Below are positions 8,126-15,399 of a DNA stretch of 64,000 bases, piece after piece. This DNA comes from Azoarcus sp. CIB (GTDB lineage: Bacteria > Pseudomonadota > Gammaproteobacteria > Burkholderiales > Rhodocyclaceae): contig NZ_CP011072.1 of NCBI RefSeq assembly GCF_001190925.1, forward strand, positions 310,001-374,000, given 5' to 3'. A program made the translations under genes and the position numbers. Position 1 is the stretch's first letter. Each line of letters opens with the position of its first letter. A model generated the notes under the pieces. The model worked only from the letters and a program-made list of their open reading frames with translations. It was not told where the DNA came from and ran no database searches.

Positions 8126-8949
8126 GGCCGTGCGCCGAAATTCTGCACAACCCACTCGCTGTTGCGTTCGCGCTTGAGTATCACATTGCGCAGGCGGGCA
8201 AGCGTCGCCGCAATGGCGTAGGCGAGCAGGCCCAGGCTCATCAGGAGAATGCCGGCGGCGATGGCCGGATTTTCGGGAGCCGACAGGCCTTGCGGCGCGC
8301 TGCCGTACATTGCGCTCCAGCGAAAGACGGAGAAGTAGAGCAGCGGCAATCCGAATGCTCCGACCAAAGCCAGGAGGCCGCTGGCGCGGTCCGCGCGGCG
8401 TGTGTCATCGATGCCTTCCTGCAGGGCAACGTAGCCGAGAAAGAGGAAGAGCACCAGCAGTTCCGCGGTAAGACGCGCCTCCCATACCCACCATGCACCC
8501 CAGATCGGTTTGCCCCAGAGGGATCCAGTCCATAGCGCGAGGAACGCAAACAGCGCTCCCGTCGGTGCGAGTGCCGAAGCAATCATCGACAGGAAGCGCT
8601 GCCGTCGCAAGAGACCATAGGCTGCCGCGCCCGCGGTAAAGAAGTAGATCGCGACGGACAACCAGACTGACGGGGTATGTATGAAAGCGATGCGGTAGTG
8701 TTCGTGCTGGTGCGGATCCGTCTGGGCGACGGCCAGACCGACGAACAGGCCAATCGAGCAGAGCACTGCGGCAGCGCAGGCAAACCACGGGAACAGCCGT
8801 CTCGCATGAACGTACCCACGCTGCGGGGTCGCTTTCGACCATGCGGCCAAAGGCGGTGATTCGTCCGAGCTGAGGGTGCTGCTGAGGGCGGGCATCTTGT
8901 CGTGCGTGTTTGATGGCGGGGGTCGTATTACTGATCTAGCAATCGGCAT
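8122..8949 (-). CDS. ccmC: CcmC heme-delivery membrane protein, with one heme-ligand His replaced
   Basis: 275 residues (starts at 8949 or 8895 are both possible, neither with a good ribosome site). Six transmembrane helices and the tryptophan-rich heme-handling motif W-G-A-W-W-V-W-E-A-R-L-T-A-E-L-L are visible. The first periplasmic His is present (R-I-A-F-I-H-T-P-S-V-W). At the second one, where E. coli CcmC has W-W-N-T-L-H-Q, this protein has R-W-S-A-M-Y-G, a Tyr for the His. CcmC transfers heme to CcmE. No ccmA, B, E, F, H or I gene is in the window, whereas two ResB/CcsA (System II) sets are. This may be a specialised heme handler, or the rest of System I may lie elsewhere. Confidence 0.88.
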   Translation of the reverse strand: MPIARSVIRPPPSNTHDKMPALSSTLSSDESPPLAAWSKATPQRGYVHARRLFPWFACAAAVLCSIGLFVGLAVAQTDPHQHEHYRIAFIHTPSVWLSVAIYFFTAGAAAYGLLRRQRFLSMIASALAPTGALFAFLALWTGSLWGKPIWGAWWVWEARLTAELLVLFLFLGYVALQEGIDDTRRADRASGLLALVGAFGLPLLYFSVFRWSAMYGSAPQGLSAPENPAIAAGILLMSLGLLAYAIAATLARLRNVILKRERNSEWVVQNFGARP

Positions 8950-9062
8950 GCCGGCGTGCAGTAGCGCGAAAACGGGCGTAGACCCGTAAGCCGCTGCGTT
9001 TCAAGGGGCAGAGTCAGGGCTTCGGGAGGTCGGCGTTCCTGATTTCAGGAATCCCGTCCTTT

Positions 9063-9092
9063 CGGGTCCGGATCAGGGGCGTGCCGGACCCG
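9063..9092 (-). terminator. Inverted repeat after the 9123 gene
   Basis: CGGGTCCGG (9063-9071) and CCGGACCCG (9084-9092) form a perfect 9-bp stem with a 12-base loop, about 30 bases downstream of the stop of the leftward gene. There is no T-tract, so it may stabilise an mRNA 3' end rather than act as an intrinsic terminator. Confidence 0.4.
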
Positions 9093-9122
9093 GAGGCATG
9101 CTTGAGTGCGGCGTGGATACGC

Positions 9123-10055
9123 TTAGCCGGGGATATAGATGCCGGCGCTGCGGATCGCCTTGACGAGTTCGCTGGTCGATTGTTCGAGCAGTTTGATACC
9201 TGCTTCGAAGTCCTTGCGCGATGCGGCCGCTTCAGCTTCGCCGCGGAGCGACCCGGCGCTTGTGAGGAATTCCGTGACGCGCGGGCTCATCGGGGCTCCA
9301 GCGAGTTTTTCCTCGAGCAGCACCTTTACGAGCATCTTGTGCGTCTCGTTGCGGTCGATCTCGTAGTGGTATTCCTCTTCCTTCGATGCGAAGTTCAGCG
9401 AACGTACCAGCGTGTCGCCCGAGCGCATCGAACTGACCGACGCCTTCGCAAGAAGGTATGCCTGTTCCAGAATCGTCCGGCCGCTCGCATATTGGCCGGC
9501 TGCGGCCTTGCGCTCCGCATCGGCGATGAGGGCCTCGACCTGACGGCTGCTTTCCTGCGATTCCTTGTTACCCTTTTCCGATGCGATTCGCTGCTGCGCG
9601 GAAAGCAGGGCGCGGACACTCTCGAGCTTGTTCTTGTAGTCCGTTTCGACTTTCTTCCCGGTAACGCTTTCCGGCGCGGCAAGCCGTGCCGCTTCAAACA
9701 TCGTCTTGCTCGCCGCCGAGAGTAGGCTGGAAGCCTTTGTGAGATCCCCCGCGTCGAAGGCGCTCTTCGCCTGCGAGTACTGTTCCTTGGCCGCTTGGCG
9801 CTTCTCGATGGCGGCGGCTTCGCCGCTGGTTTCGATCTGGCGCGCTGCAGTGGACTTCTCGATCAACGTGCCAACCGATTCGAAGCGGCGCTCGAGCTGG
9901 GCTCGGTCGGGCTCGTTGGCCTGGAGGCGGGTCGATGCGCTGCCCGGCGGTACGGGTTCGGTCTGCGCCATCGTCGCGCCGCCGGAGGCGAGCGTGAGTA
10001 CCAGTGCAAGCACAGCATGCCCAGGAATCGCATTACGGTAGTTTGGTTTCATCAT
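9123..10055 (-). CDS. Periplasmic helical protein, paralogue of the one at 4190
   Basis: 310 residues from tandem ATGs at 10055/10052 with an AGGAG site 6 bases upstream. A signal peptide (cleavage near T-M-A-Q) is followed by Ala/Glu/Lys/Ser-rich helices predicted to form long hairpins. Its second half matches the 4190 product: S-M-R-S-G-D-T-L-V-R-S-L-N-F, then E-E-Y-H-Y-E-I-D-R-N-E and a shared terminal helix that ends in a short hydrophobic tail. It follows the triheme pair (10098-11185) in one leftward unit with a 42-base gap, which ties this unnamed family to cytochrome function. No cofactor site is visible. Confidence 0.78.
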   Translation of the reverse strand: MMKPNYRNAIPGHAVLALVLTLASGGATMAQTEPVPPGSASTRLQANEPDRAQLERRFESVGTLIEKSTAARQIETSGEAAAIEKRQAAKEQYSQAKSAFDAGDLTKASSLLSAASKTMFEAARLAAPESVTGKKVETDYKNKLESVRALLSAQQRIASEKGNKESQESSRQVEALIADAERKAAAGQYASGRTILEQAYLLAKASVSSMRSGDTLVRSLNFASKEEEYHYEIDRNETHKMLVKVLLEEKLAGAPMSPRVTEFLTSAGSLRGEAEAAASRKDFEAGIKLLEQSTSELVKAIRSAGIYIPG

Positions 10056-10097
10056 TGCGGACTCCTGGGCATGCATGTTGTTGACTGCAAATACGAC

Positions 10098-10757
10098 TTA
10101 CTGAACCGTGCGGGCGACCGGACCGTCCTTCTTCTTCGAGTGGCACAGGCGGCACTCGGACACCGGGAAGGCAACCTTGCCGTGGCACACGCCGCACTTC
10201 TGCCCGAGAAGGATGGCCGCCATGCTGATCTGGTTGGCGCCCTTTTGCGGGATGAAGATTGCGGGGTGGCAGTTGGAGCAGTCAAGCCACTCGGTGTGCT
10301 GCTTGTGCGGGTAGACGACGTCTGGCATCGATCCCTTGACTTCGCGGACGATGTTCAGATCCATCACGACCGGTACCGCGTTTGCATCCACACGGTCCCA
10401 GCGCGGGTTGATCGCGCGATCTTCGAGGGCCTTGACCCAATTGACGCGGTTGCCGGCGTTGCTGCGGGGAAGTGTTTCAAAGGCGGACAGAGGGGGCATC
10501 AGCGCTGCGGTGCCTTCGCTGGCGGGGTCGTGGATGCCGTCCTGCGACGGGGGCAGGTTGCGCTGATTGGCCGGCTTGAGCAGGCGGTTGAAGCGGTTGA
10601 CGTCGGTCGCGGGGGCGGCTGCAGCAGGTGCGGCCACCGGGGGCGCGGCGGGGGCGGCCGCGGGCTTGCCCTTGGCCTCTTGGGCAATGGCAGGCGCCGA
10701 GCCGAACAGGGCGGCGGCGAACACGGTCAGGAGAAGGGTTGGAATACGGCGGGTCAT
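10098..10757 (-). CDS. Triheme c7-like cytochrome (long form, copy 1)
   Basis: 219 residues with a signal peptide (cleavage near AIA-QE), an Ala/Pro-rich linker (residues about 30-50) and a C-terminal heme domain with three CxxCH motifs: CSNCH, CGVCH and CRLCH. Upstream histidines (Y-P-H-K-Q-H-T-E-W-L-D) can serve as distal ligands, which fits a bis-His c7/c3-type fold. The middle of the protein (N-A-G-N-R-V-N-W-V-K-A-L) recurs in the paralogue at 17841 (N-A-G-N-Q-V-R-W-V-R-A-L). The ATG overlaps the stop of the 143-residue triheme gene by 4 bases, so the two are co-translated and probably work as a pair, likely passing electrons through the periplasm. Confidence 0.92.
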   Translation of the reverse strand: MTRRIPTLLLTVFAAALFGSAPAIAQEAKGKPAAAPAAPPVAAPAAAAPATDVNRFNRLLKPANQRNLPPSQDGIHDPASEGTAALMPPLSAFETLPRSNAGNRVNWVKALEDRAINPRWDRVDANAVPVVMDLNIVREVKGSMPDVVYPHKQHTEWLDCSNCHPAIFIPQKGANQISMAAILLGQKCGVCHGKVAFPVSECRLCHSKKKDGPVARTVQ

Positions 10758-11185
10758 TTCTTGCTACCTCCTTGCCCGACGGGAACTGCCAGTTTCTGGA
10801 TGGTGCTTTCGTGCACTTGCGTGGGGGTATTGGGTTTGCCGGAATGGCACAGGTCGCAGTTCTCGACCGACCAGGCGACTTCGCCGTTGTGGCATGCGCC
10901 ACAGAACTGGCCGTCAATGATCTTCAGCATCGTGATCTCGTTGCCGCCCGCCTTGAACTGGAAGCCGAGGTCAGCATGGCAGACCTTGCAGCGGAAGCGG
11001 ATCCGGTGGAACCAGTGCGGGAAGATCGCCGGGCGCATGCCGGCCGCGTCGGCATAGTTGTTGATGACGATGTCGCCATACTCGGCGCGGCTGTCGGACG
11101 GGGTCCAGAGCGTGATGGCCACTACGGCAAACAGCAGCGCAGTGAGCCCACGACGGACTCTTGCTACCCACGGGACCTGCTTCAT
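10754..11185 (-). CDS. Triheme c7-like cytochrome (short form, copy 1)
   Basis: 143 residues. A signal peptide is followed by a compact domain with CKVCH, CGACH and CDLCH, and distal-ligand candidates in F-P-H-W-F-H-R-I-R. The A-E-Y-G-D-I-V-I-N-N start of the mature protein and the W-S-V-E-N-C-D-L-C-H segment are almost identical in the paralogue at 17449, so the pair was duplicated. Small triheme c7 cytochromes such as PpcA are periplasmic shuttles between inner-membrane quinol oxidation and outer-membrane conduits; that role is inferred here. This is the first gene of a leftward unit, preceded by a 453-base gap. Confidence 0.92.
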   Translation of the reverse strand: MKQVPWVARVRRGLTALLFAVVAITLWTPSDSRAEYGDIVINNYADAAGMRPAIFPHWFHRIRFRCKVCHADLGFQFKAGGNEITMLKIIDGQFCGACHNGEVAWSVENCDLCHSGKPNTPTQVHESTIQKLAVPVGQGGSKK

Positions 11186-11505
11186 AGTTCAACCCTCTTG
11201 AAAACGTAAACCGTTTCTGCCAGCCAAAGTGCCCGAGATTCCGCCGGCTGGCAACCAAACGAATGTAATCGCCCTCTTGGCCGCGCCAGACGAATCCGAC
11301 ATGGTTTTGGAGGTTCTTACTGTCGCACCGAGCTTGCCCGTCTTTTTAATCAACTCTCCCCGACCGGGCCACGCTGCGCGTCGGACTGGTGCAAAAAGCA
11401 AGAATTGAGCCCGGCGTCTATTACGATCGGCGTACCCCATGGCAGCCGATCGACAGGCTCTAGCTGCCGGGCGAATGTAACTGATTGTATTGCGCGTGAG
11501 AATGC

Positions 11506-11523
11506 ATTCCCGAAAGCGGGAAT
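11506..11523 (-). terminator. Hairpin downstream of the leftward NHL-ResB-CcsA-TPR unit
   Basis: ATTCCCG-AAAG-CGGGAAT is a perfect 7-bp stem with a 4-base loop about 115 bases past the TPR gene stop. No T-run follows, so its terminator function is uncertain. Confidence 0.35.
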
Positions 11524-11541
11524 TGCGTCTGCGTGGCGATA

Positions 11542-11563
11542 CCGGCCGGCTTTAGCCGACCGG
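11542..11563 (-). terminator. Second hairpin downstream of the TPR gene
   Basis: CCGGCCGGCT / AGCCGACCGG form about a 9-bp stem with a tight loop; on the leftward transcript the single mismatch is a G-U wobble. It lies about 76 bases past the stop at 11639. It has no T-tract. Confidence 0.35.
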
Positions 11564-11638
11564 GCCCGTCGGATGGCAGCCCATCACTTACCTCTACAAA
11601 GACTGGGCAAGGCTCCGTTCATCCGAGGCAGGGCGGCG

Positions 11639-12268
11639 TCAATGGCCAGGAGCGGCGGATACGGGGCGCTCTGCGGCGCGTGCGTCGGAGCGCCATTCCC
11701 AGATGGTCGATTCGGCTCGCACACGGAATGGGTCATCTGCCGGGGCGCGATGCAGATAGGTCTGCATCGCGCCCATGGCTCCGGGCCGGTCGCCCAGCGC
11801 GTCGAGCGTCAAGGCGAGCCCGAAATAAGCATTGATCTGGTCGCGTCGCAGCTCGATTGCCGACTCGAAGAAGTCGCGTGCGTGTTTCCATTGTTCGAGC
11901 CCGATCAGTGCGAATCCCATGTTGACGTGCGCTTCCGGAATCTTGGGCGCGAGCGCCAGGACTTGGTGAAAGGCCGTCAGGGCGTATTCGTACTGGTGCA
12001 TGCGGAGCATCGCCACGCCCTGTTCGAAACGTGTCTGGACCTCTTTCAGTGTTGCAGCGTCGGCCGTCGGATTGCGCAGCTCGAGGGGTGCTATGTCCGC
12101 AAAGGCAAGGCGCTTCGGGGGCTGCAGGTCGCCACGCGGTGAGTCCAGGGCCAACAGGCCTCCGAGTGCCAGTGTAGCGAGCACCGTGATGACTAGCGCG
12201 CGGCTGCGAACGTCGCGGCTGGCTGGCTGGGGCTGTGCGGGGGCATCGTGGCCGTGCGTGATTTGCAT
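11639..12268 (-). CDS. Membrane-anchored TPR protein linked to cytochrome assembly (copy 1)
   Basis: 209 residues from the ATG at 12268. One N-terminal transmembrane helix (A-L-V-I-T-V-L-A-T-L-A-L-G-G-L-L-A-L) is followed by about three TPR repeats (E-Y-A-L-T-A-F-H-Q-V-L-A-L-A-P; P-E-A-H-V-N-M-G-F-A-L; N-A-Y-F-G-L-A-L). A short D-D-P-F-R-V-R-A-E-S-T-I-W-E-W motif ends the domain. The same motif occurs in the TPR protein at 57481, which also neighbours ccsA. In System I the TPR part of CcmI/NrfG holds the apocytochrome; an equivalent role beside ResB/CcsA is a reasonable inference. The gene overlaps the oxidase-like gene upstream by 76 bases. Confidence 0.85.
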   Translation of the reverse strand: MQITHGHDAPAQPQPASRDVRSRALVITVLATLALGGLLALDSPRGDLQPPKRLAFADIAPLELRNPTADAATLKEVQTRFEQGVAMLRMHQYEYALTAFHQVLALAPKIPEAHVNMGFALIGLEQWKHARDFFESAIELRRDQINAYFGLALTLDALGDRPGAMGAMQTYLHRAPADDPFRVRAESTIWEWRSDARAAERPVSAAPGH

Positions 12269-13509
12269 AGTCTGACAATCCGGGGTACGACAATGAGTGC
12301 GAAGTAGGCGACGCCGACGATCGTGATGGTGCCGCCCACTCCGGTGAGTGCGGCGGCGATGATCGCTCCGGGCTCCGCGTCTGCCGGGCTGAATCCGGTC
12401 TTGCGTGGCGCGCCCAGCACGCCGCTCCACGCAAGACCGCAGATCAGCGTCGTTATTCCGAAGGCGTAGATCGAGAGCGGTCTCCGCGTCGGGGTGGCAC
12501 GTTCGCGAGCATTGTGCGCCGGCGACAGGCGTGCAATGACCGCTGCCATTTGTGCGAGCGTAAACGCGCCGATTGTACCGTGATAATGGGCTGGAATCAG
12601 CGTCGTCTGACTATCGATGGCGGTGCCGGCGAAAATGCCGAGGGAATATAATCCGAGAGATGCAGCAAATCCGTCGGCTCGACGGGCGCCCGGCTGGAAT
12701 GCGAGGAGCAGGCCGAAGATCAGCGGGGCCGGCCAGTTCGCCCAGCGCATGATTTGAGTGTGAAGGCCGTGCAGGGTGTCGTGATCGACCCCTCCAAGGA
12801 GCAGTGCGGGGGCGAGGGCTGCAGGCAGGGATGCTGCGGCGAACAAGGCGACCGTGACCCGTGGGGAGGGGGCGCCGGCTCCGGAGTTCTGTGCCAGCCG
12901 CAACCATATCGCCATCATCAGCGTCACGAAGCCGAATTGAAGGATGTGTCCGGCGCCCCAGAGGGTGTCGACCAGCCCCATCCCTTGTCGCCATGCGAGC
13001 AGCAGGTACATCGCCCCCATGAAGAAGGGCAGGCGGGCGATGGCGAAGCCGCATTCGGCGGCGTCGCGGGGGCGGGACAGGGAGATGCCTGCGGTTAAGA
13101 GCGTTGCGAGTGCAAACAGCGTCAGCGATCCGAGAAACAATGGATGGTCGAGATAGGGGATGTAATTGGCGAGGGTCGGTGTGCCGGGGGCAAGCAGGCC
13201 CGTCGCAATAACGCCGAGCGCCCCGGCAGCGCCACAAAGGTTAAGTATCCCAGCGAGTTTTTGGCGGCGCGCGTCGAGTCTTTCGGTCCATAGCGCGCTC
13301 GCCATCGAGAAATACCATAGCAGTGTGGCCAGGTTTACATGCACCACGAGTGCGCGGGGAAAGCTGTCCGAGGCTATTAGTGATGTGAGGACCGGGGTGC
13401 GCGCGAGCACGAGTAGAGCGGCCGCTACCGAGGACAGGCCTAGCGACATTGCCGCCGCAAGGAGCCATCGCTGAGAGACCACCGTGGGTTGAACGCGCGT
13501 CTGCGTCAT
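12193..13509 (-). CDS. Heme-copper oxidase subunit I-like membrane protein without the Cu(B) His pair
   Basis: 438 residues and about 12 transmembrane helices. Landmarks of oxidase subunit I are visible: a helix II histidine (V-V-H-V-N-L-A-T-L-L-W-Y), the helix VI W-G-A-G-H-I-L-Q-F segment, and the helix X H-x-H (I-P-A-H-Y-H-G-T). The helix VII segment that should contain two adjacent histidines for Cu(B) reads A-P-A-L-L-L-G-G-V-D-H-D, with no His-His. The low- and high-spin heme ligands therefore look retained while the copper site looks lost, and O2 reduction is unlikely. It sits between ccsA and the TPR gene, overlapping the ccsA stop by one base (TGATG). It may be an electron-transfer or heme-handling membrane partner. 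Helix alignment was done by eye. Confidence 0.75.
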   Translation of the reverse strand: MTQTRVQPTVVSQRWLLAAAMSLGLSSVAAALLVLARTPVLTSLIASDSFPRALVVHVNLATLLWYFSMASALWTERLDARRQKLAGILNLCGAAGALGVIATGLLAPGTPTLANYIPYLDHPLFLGSLTLFALATLLTAGISLSRPRDAAECGFAIARLPFFMGAMYLLLAWRQGMGLVDTLWGAGHILQFGFVTLMMAIWLRLAQNSGAGAPSPRVTVALFAAASLPAALAPALLLGGVDHDTLHGLHTQIMRWANWPAPLIFGLLLAFQPGARRADGFAASLGLYSLGIFAGTAIDSQTTLIPAHYHGTIGAFTLAQMAAVIARLSPAHNARERATPTRRPLSIYAFGITTLICGLAWSGVLGAPRKTGFSPADAEPGAIIAAALTGVGGTITIVGVAYFALIVVPRIVRLCKSRTATMPPHSPSQPAATFAAAR

Positions 13510-14330
13510 CACACGGCTCCTTGGTGCGGGGCGGCGGAGATGAACGGTACGCCGAAGAATGTCAGGAAGGCGGTGATGAACACCGCAAGTACCAGTCCAG
13601 CGTGTGCCGGCGGCGAGAGGCGATAGGCAAGGCGGGCGTGAATGGTGAATGCGACCGTCAGCCAGGTTATGAACGCCCAAGTTTCCAGCGGATCCCAAGC
13701 CCAGTAGCGGCCCCAGGCATCCTGGGCCCAGATTGCGCCGGCGATAAGCATCAATGTGTGGAAGATCAGTCCGATTGCCATGCAGCGGAAAGCGAGCTCG
13801 TCGAGTTGAGGGTTGGCCGGGAGGTGGGCCAGACGTTGCCGTCCGATTCCGGCATGGCGCATGAGGATCACGCACGACAGACCGACAGCCACCAGCACTG
13901 CACCGAGGAAGACCTTTCCGAGTCCGATATGGATGTACAGCCAGGGGGTGTTGTAGGTAGGGGGGTAATGCCCTTCGCCGGGGTGGGCGACCATCAGCCA
14001 GCCCAGCATGATGAACATCAGCGGCATCACGATCGCGGCAGTTGCACGAATCCGGGAGATGCGCCAGTAGGCCAGGGAATAGGCGGTCATCAAACTCCAC
14101 ACGTTCGAACACAGGATCTCGAACATCGTGATGAAGGGGCCGTGTCCGAGGCGATCCCAGCGCAGCCCGATCGATAGGGTCTGTAGCGCAAGTCCGGCAA
14201 GCATGAGCACGAGTACCGAACGTTCCGGTCGTTTACCCAGAACGACGCCCACGACGGCAACGACACCCGCGAGTACGTAGGCTGTCACTGCGGCCCAAAG
14301 GATCTGCAGTTCTTGTTCCATTTCAAGCAT
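13509..14330 (-). CDS. ccsA: CcsA cytochrome c synthase subunit (System II, copy 1)
   Basis: 273 residues with about eight transmembrane helices. The tryptophan-rich WWD loop is present (W-G-R-Y-W-A-W-D-P-L-E-T-W-A-F-I-T-W), together with the conserved histidines in L-G-H-G-P-F, L-Y-I-H-I-G, T-I-H-A-R-L and the C-terminal A-P-H-Q-G. CcsA with ResB exports heme and ligates it to CxxCH sites in the periplasm. The gene overlaps the end of resB by 8 bases and is followed by the oxidase-like gene. It differs clearly from the second copy at 56660, so the two are diverged paralogues, possibly dedicated to different multiheme substrates. Confidence 0.95.
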   Translation of the reverse strand: MLEMEQELQILWAAVTAYVLAGVVAVVGVVLGKRPERSVLVLMLAGLALQTLSIGLRWDRLGHGPFITMFEILCSNVWSLMTAYSLAYWRISRIRATAAIVMPLMFIMLGWLMVAHPGEGHYPPTYNTPWLYIHIGLGKVFLGAVLVAVGLSCVILMRHAGIGRQRLAHLPANPQLDELAFRCMAIGLIFHTLMLIAGAIWAQDAWGRYWAWDPLETWAFITWLTVAFTIHARLAYRLSPPAHAGLVLAVFITAFLTFFGVPFISAAPHQGAV

Positions 14331-15381
14331 CCCACGGCCTGGCCGTGAATTTTTTCCAAAAGTGCGCGGCCAGACTCATGACCGCTAGCGCACAAGCAGC
14401 AAGAAGCCAAGGCAAGGTCCAATCGTAGAATACGCGGTAGCCCATCCAGCTGCGCAGCCCCTCGAATTCGAGGGTGCCTTCTGCGGTCTGCAGCGACTCT
14501 CCCGGGCGCATTTCATGGCGGTCGCGGCCGATTCGCACAACAAGCCGGTATCGTTCCGGCAGCCGGAACGTCGTGTGTTCTGCGGGGTCGAGGAGAATCT
14601 CGTCGATGTCCAGCATCACCCAGATCGACAGCGCGCTGCCGGGAGGGGTCCATTCCGCCGCCTGGCTGTATTCCTTCAGAGGGTAGGGCGGAAGCTGAAC
14701 GGACCCGCGCAGATCGGTCCCGTGAGCGTTGCGCCACCGGAATGTCGGCGCGAATCCCTTGTTGAACGTCGTGTAGAAGCGATATCCGGACAGAACAAGG
14801 GGGGTCTGGTCGCCGATCAGTTCCTCGTGCCAACGCCCATCCGGGCCGGCCCATGCCACCTCGTTGCGGGTAGCGCCACGTTGGAGTCCGGGCGCGTAAT
14901 CGATCCGGAAACCCTTGTTCACGAAATGCACGCGCGAAAGGTCGCCTGCATGCAGAGGCCCTTGATCGGACTCGGAGAGAGTGCCGTCGAACGGCACGCC
15001 CTCGGTGACGCCGACATAGCCGTTCAGGTAGGTCAGTCGTCCCGCAGCGACGAGCAGCAGCAGAACGATCAGGGCAAGATGGAAGACGAGCAATGCCGTC
15101 TGGCGCCGGAACACGCCATTGGTCAGCACTGCTGCCAGCAGATTGAGCGCCAGCAGGACAAGCGGGACGACCAGTGGCCATGTGCGGGCCCCTTCCCTCA
15201 GATAAGCAAACGCGACCCCGCTTCCGAGGAGAGCGATCAGCGCCAGGGTCAGCCGTAGCGAAGCGAGGAGGCGCAATATCCATGCACCCGCCGATCTTCG
15301 TTCCGGGATGATAGTGAGATCCGCCCAAGCCCGGTCGACGCTACCCTCCGTTGCCTTGCCCTCCTTAACAGCACGAACCAT
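14323..15381 (-). CDS. resB: ResB/Ccs1 cytochrome c assembly protein (copy 1)
   Basis: 352 residues: three N-terminal transmembrane helices, a large periplasmic beta-rich domain (about 110-300) and a last helix (L-P-W-L-L-A-A-C-A-L-A-V-M-S-L-A-A). The ResB signature helix L-L-V-F-H-L-A-L-I-V-L-L-L-L-V with its histidine is present. ResB holds the apocytochrome and partners CcsA. It is shorter than many ResB proteins but nearly the same size as copy 2 at 60125, which shares the R-L-T-Y and S-W-M-G-Y-R signatures. It lies 18 bases after the NHL lipoprotein gene in the same operon. Confidence 0.92.
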   Translation of the reverse strand: MVRAVKEGKATEGSVDRAWADLTIIPERRSAGAWILRLLASLRLTLALIALLGSGVAFAYLREGARTWPLVVPLVLLALNLLAAVLTNGVFRRQTALLVFHLALIVLLLLVAAGRLTYLNGYVGVTEGVPFDGTLSESDQGPLHAGDLSRVHFVNKGFRIDYAPGLQRGATRNEVAWAGPDGRWHEELIGDQTPLVLSGYRFYTTFNKGFAPTFRWRNAHGTDLRGSVQLPPYPLKEYSQAAEWTPPGSALSIWVMLDIDEILLDPAEHTTFRLPERYRLVVRIGRDRHEMRPGESLQTAEGTLEFEGLRSWMGYRVFYDWTLPWLLAACALAVMSLAAHFWKKFTARPWDA

Positions 15382-15399
15382 CTTGCCGCCCGACCTCCG

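Larger units (their letters stand above)
11186..11638. other. 453-base intergenic region with promoter space and two hairpins
   Basis: No convincing gene lies here. The left part should hold the promoter of the leftward triheme pair; no clear sigma-70 or sigma-54 match was found. The right part, just after the TPR gene at 11639, contains two inverted repeats listed separately (11506-11523 and 11542-11563). Base composition is more AT-rich than the flanks. Confidence 0.6.

Noticed and set aside
9795-11057. Plus-strand open frame of 420 codons over the triheme pair
   Set aside because: Antisense shadow; its Gly/Arg-rich stretches match the complement of Pro/Ala codons.
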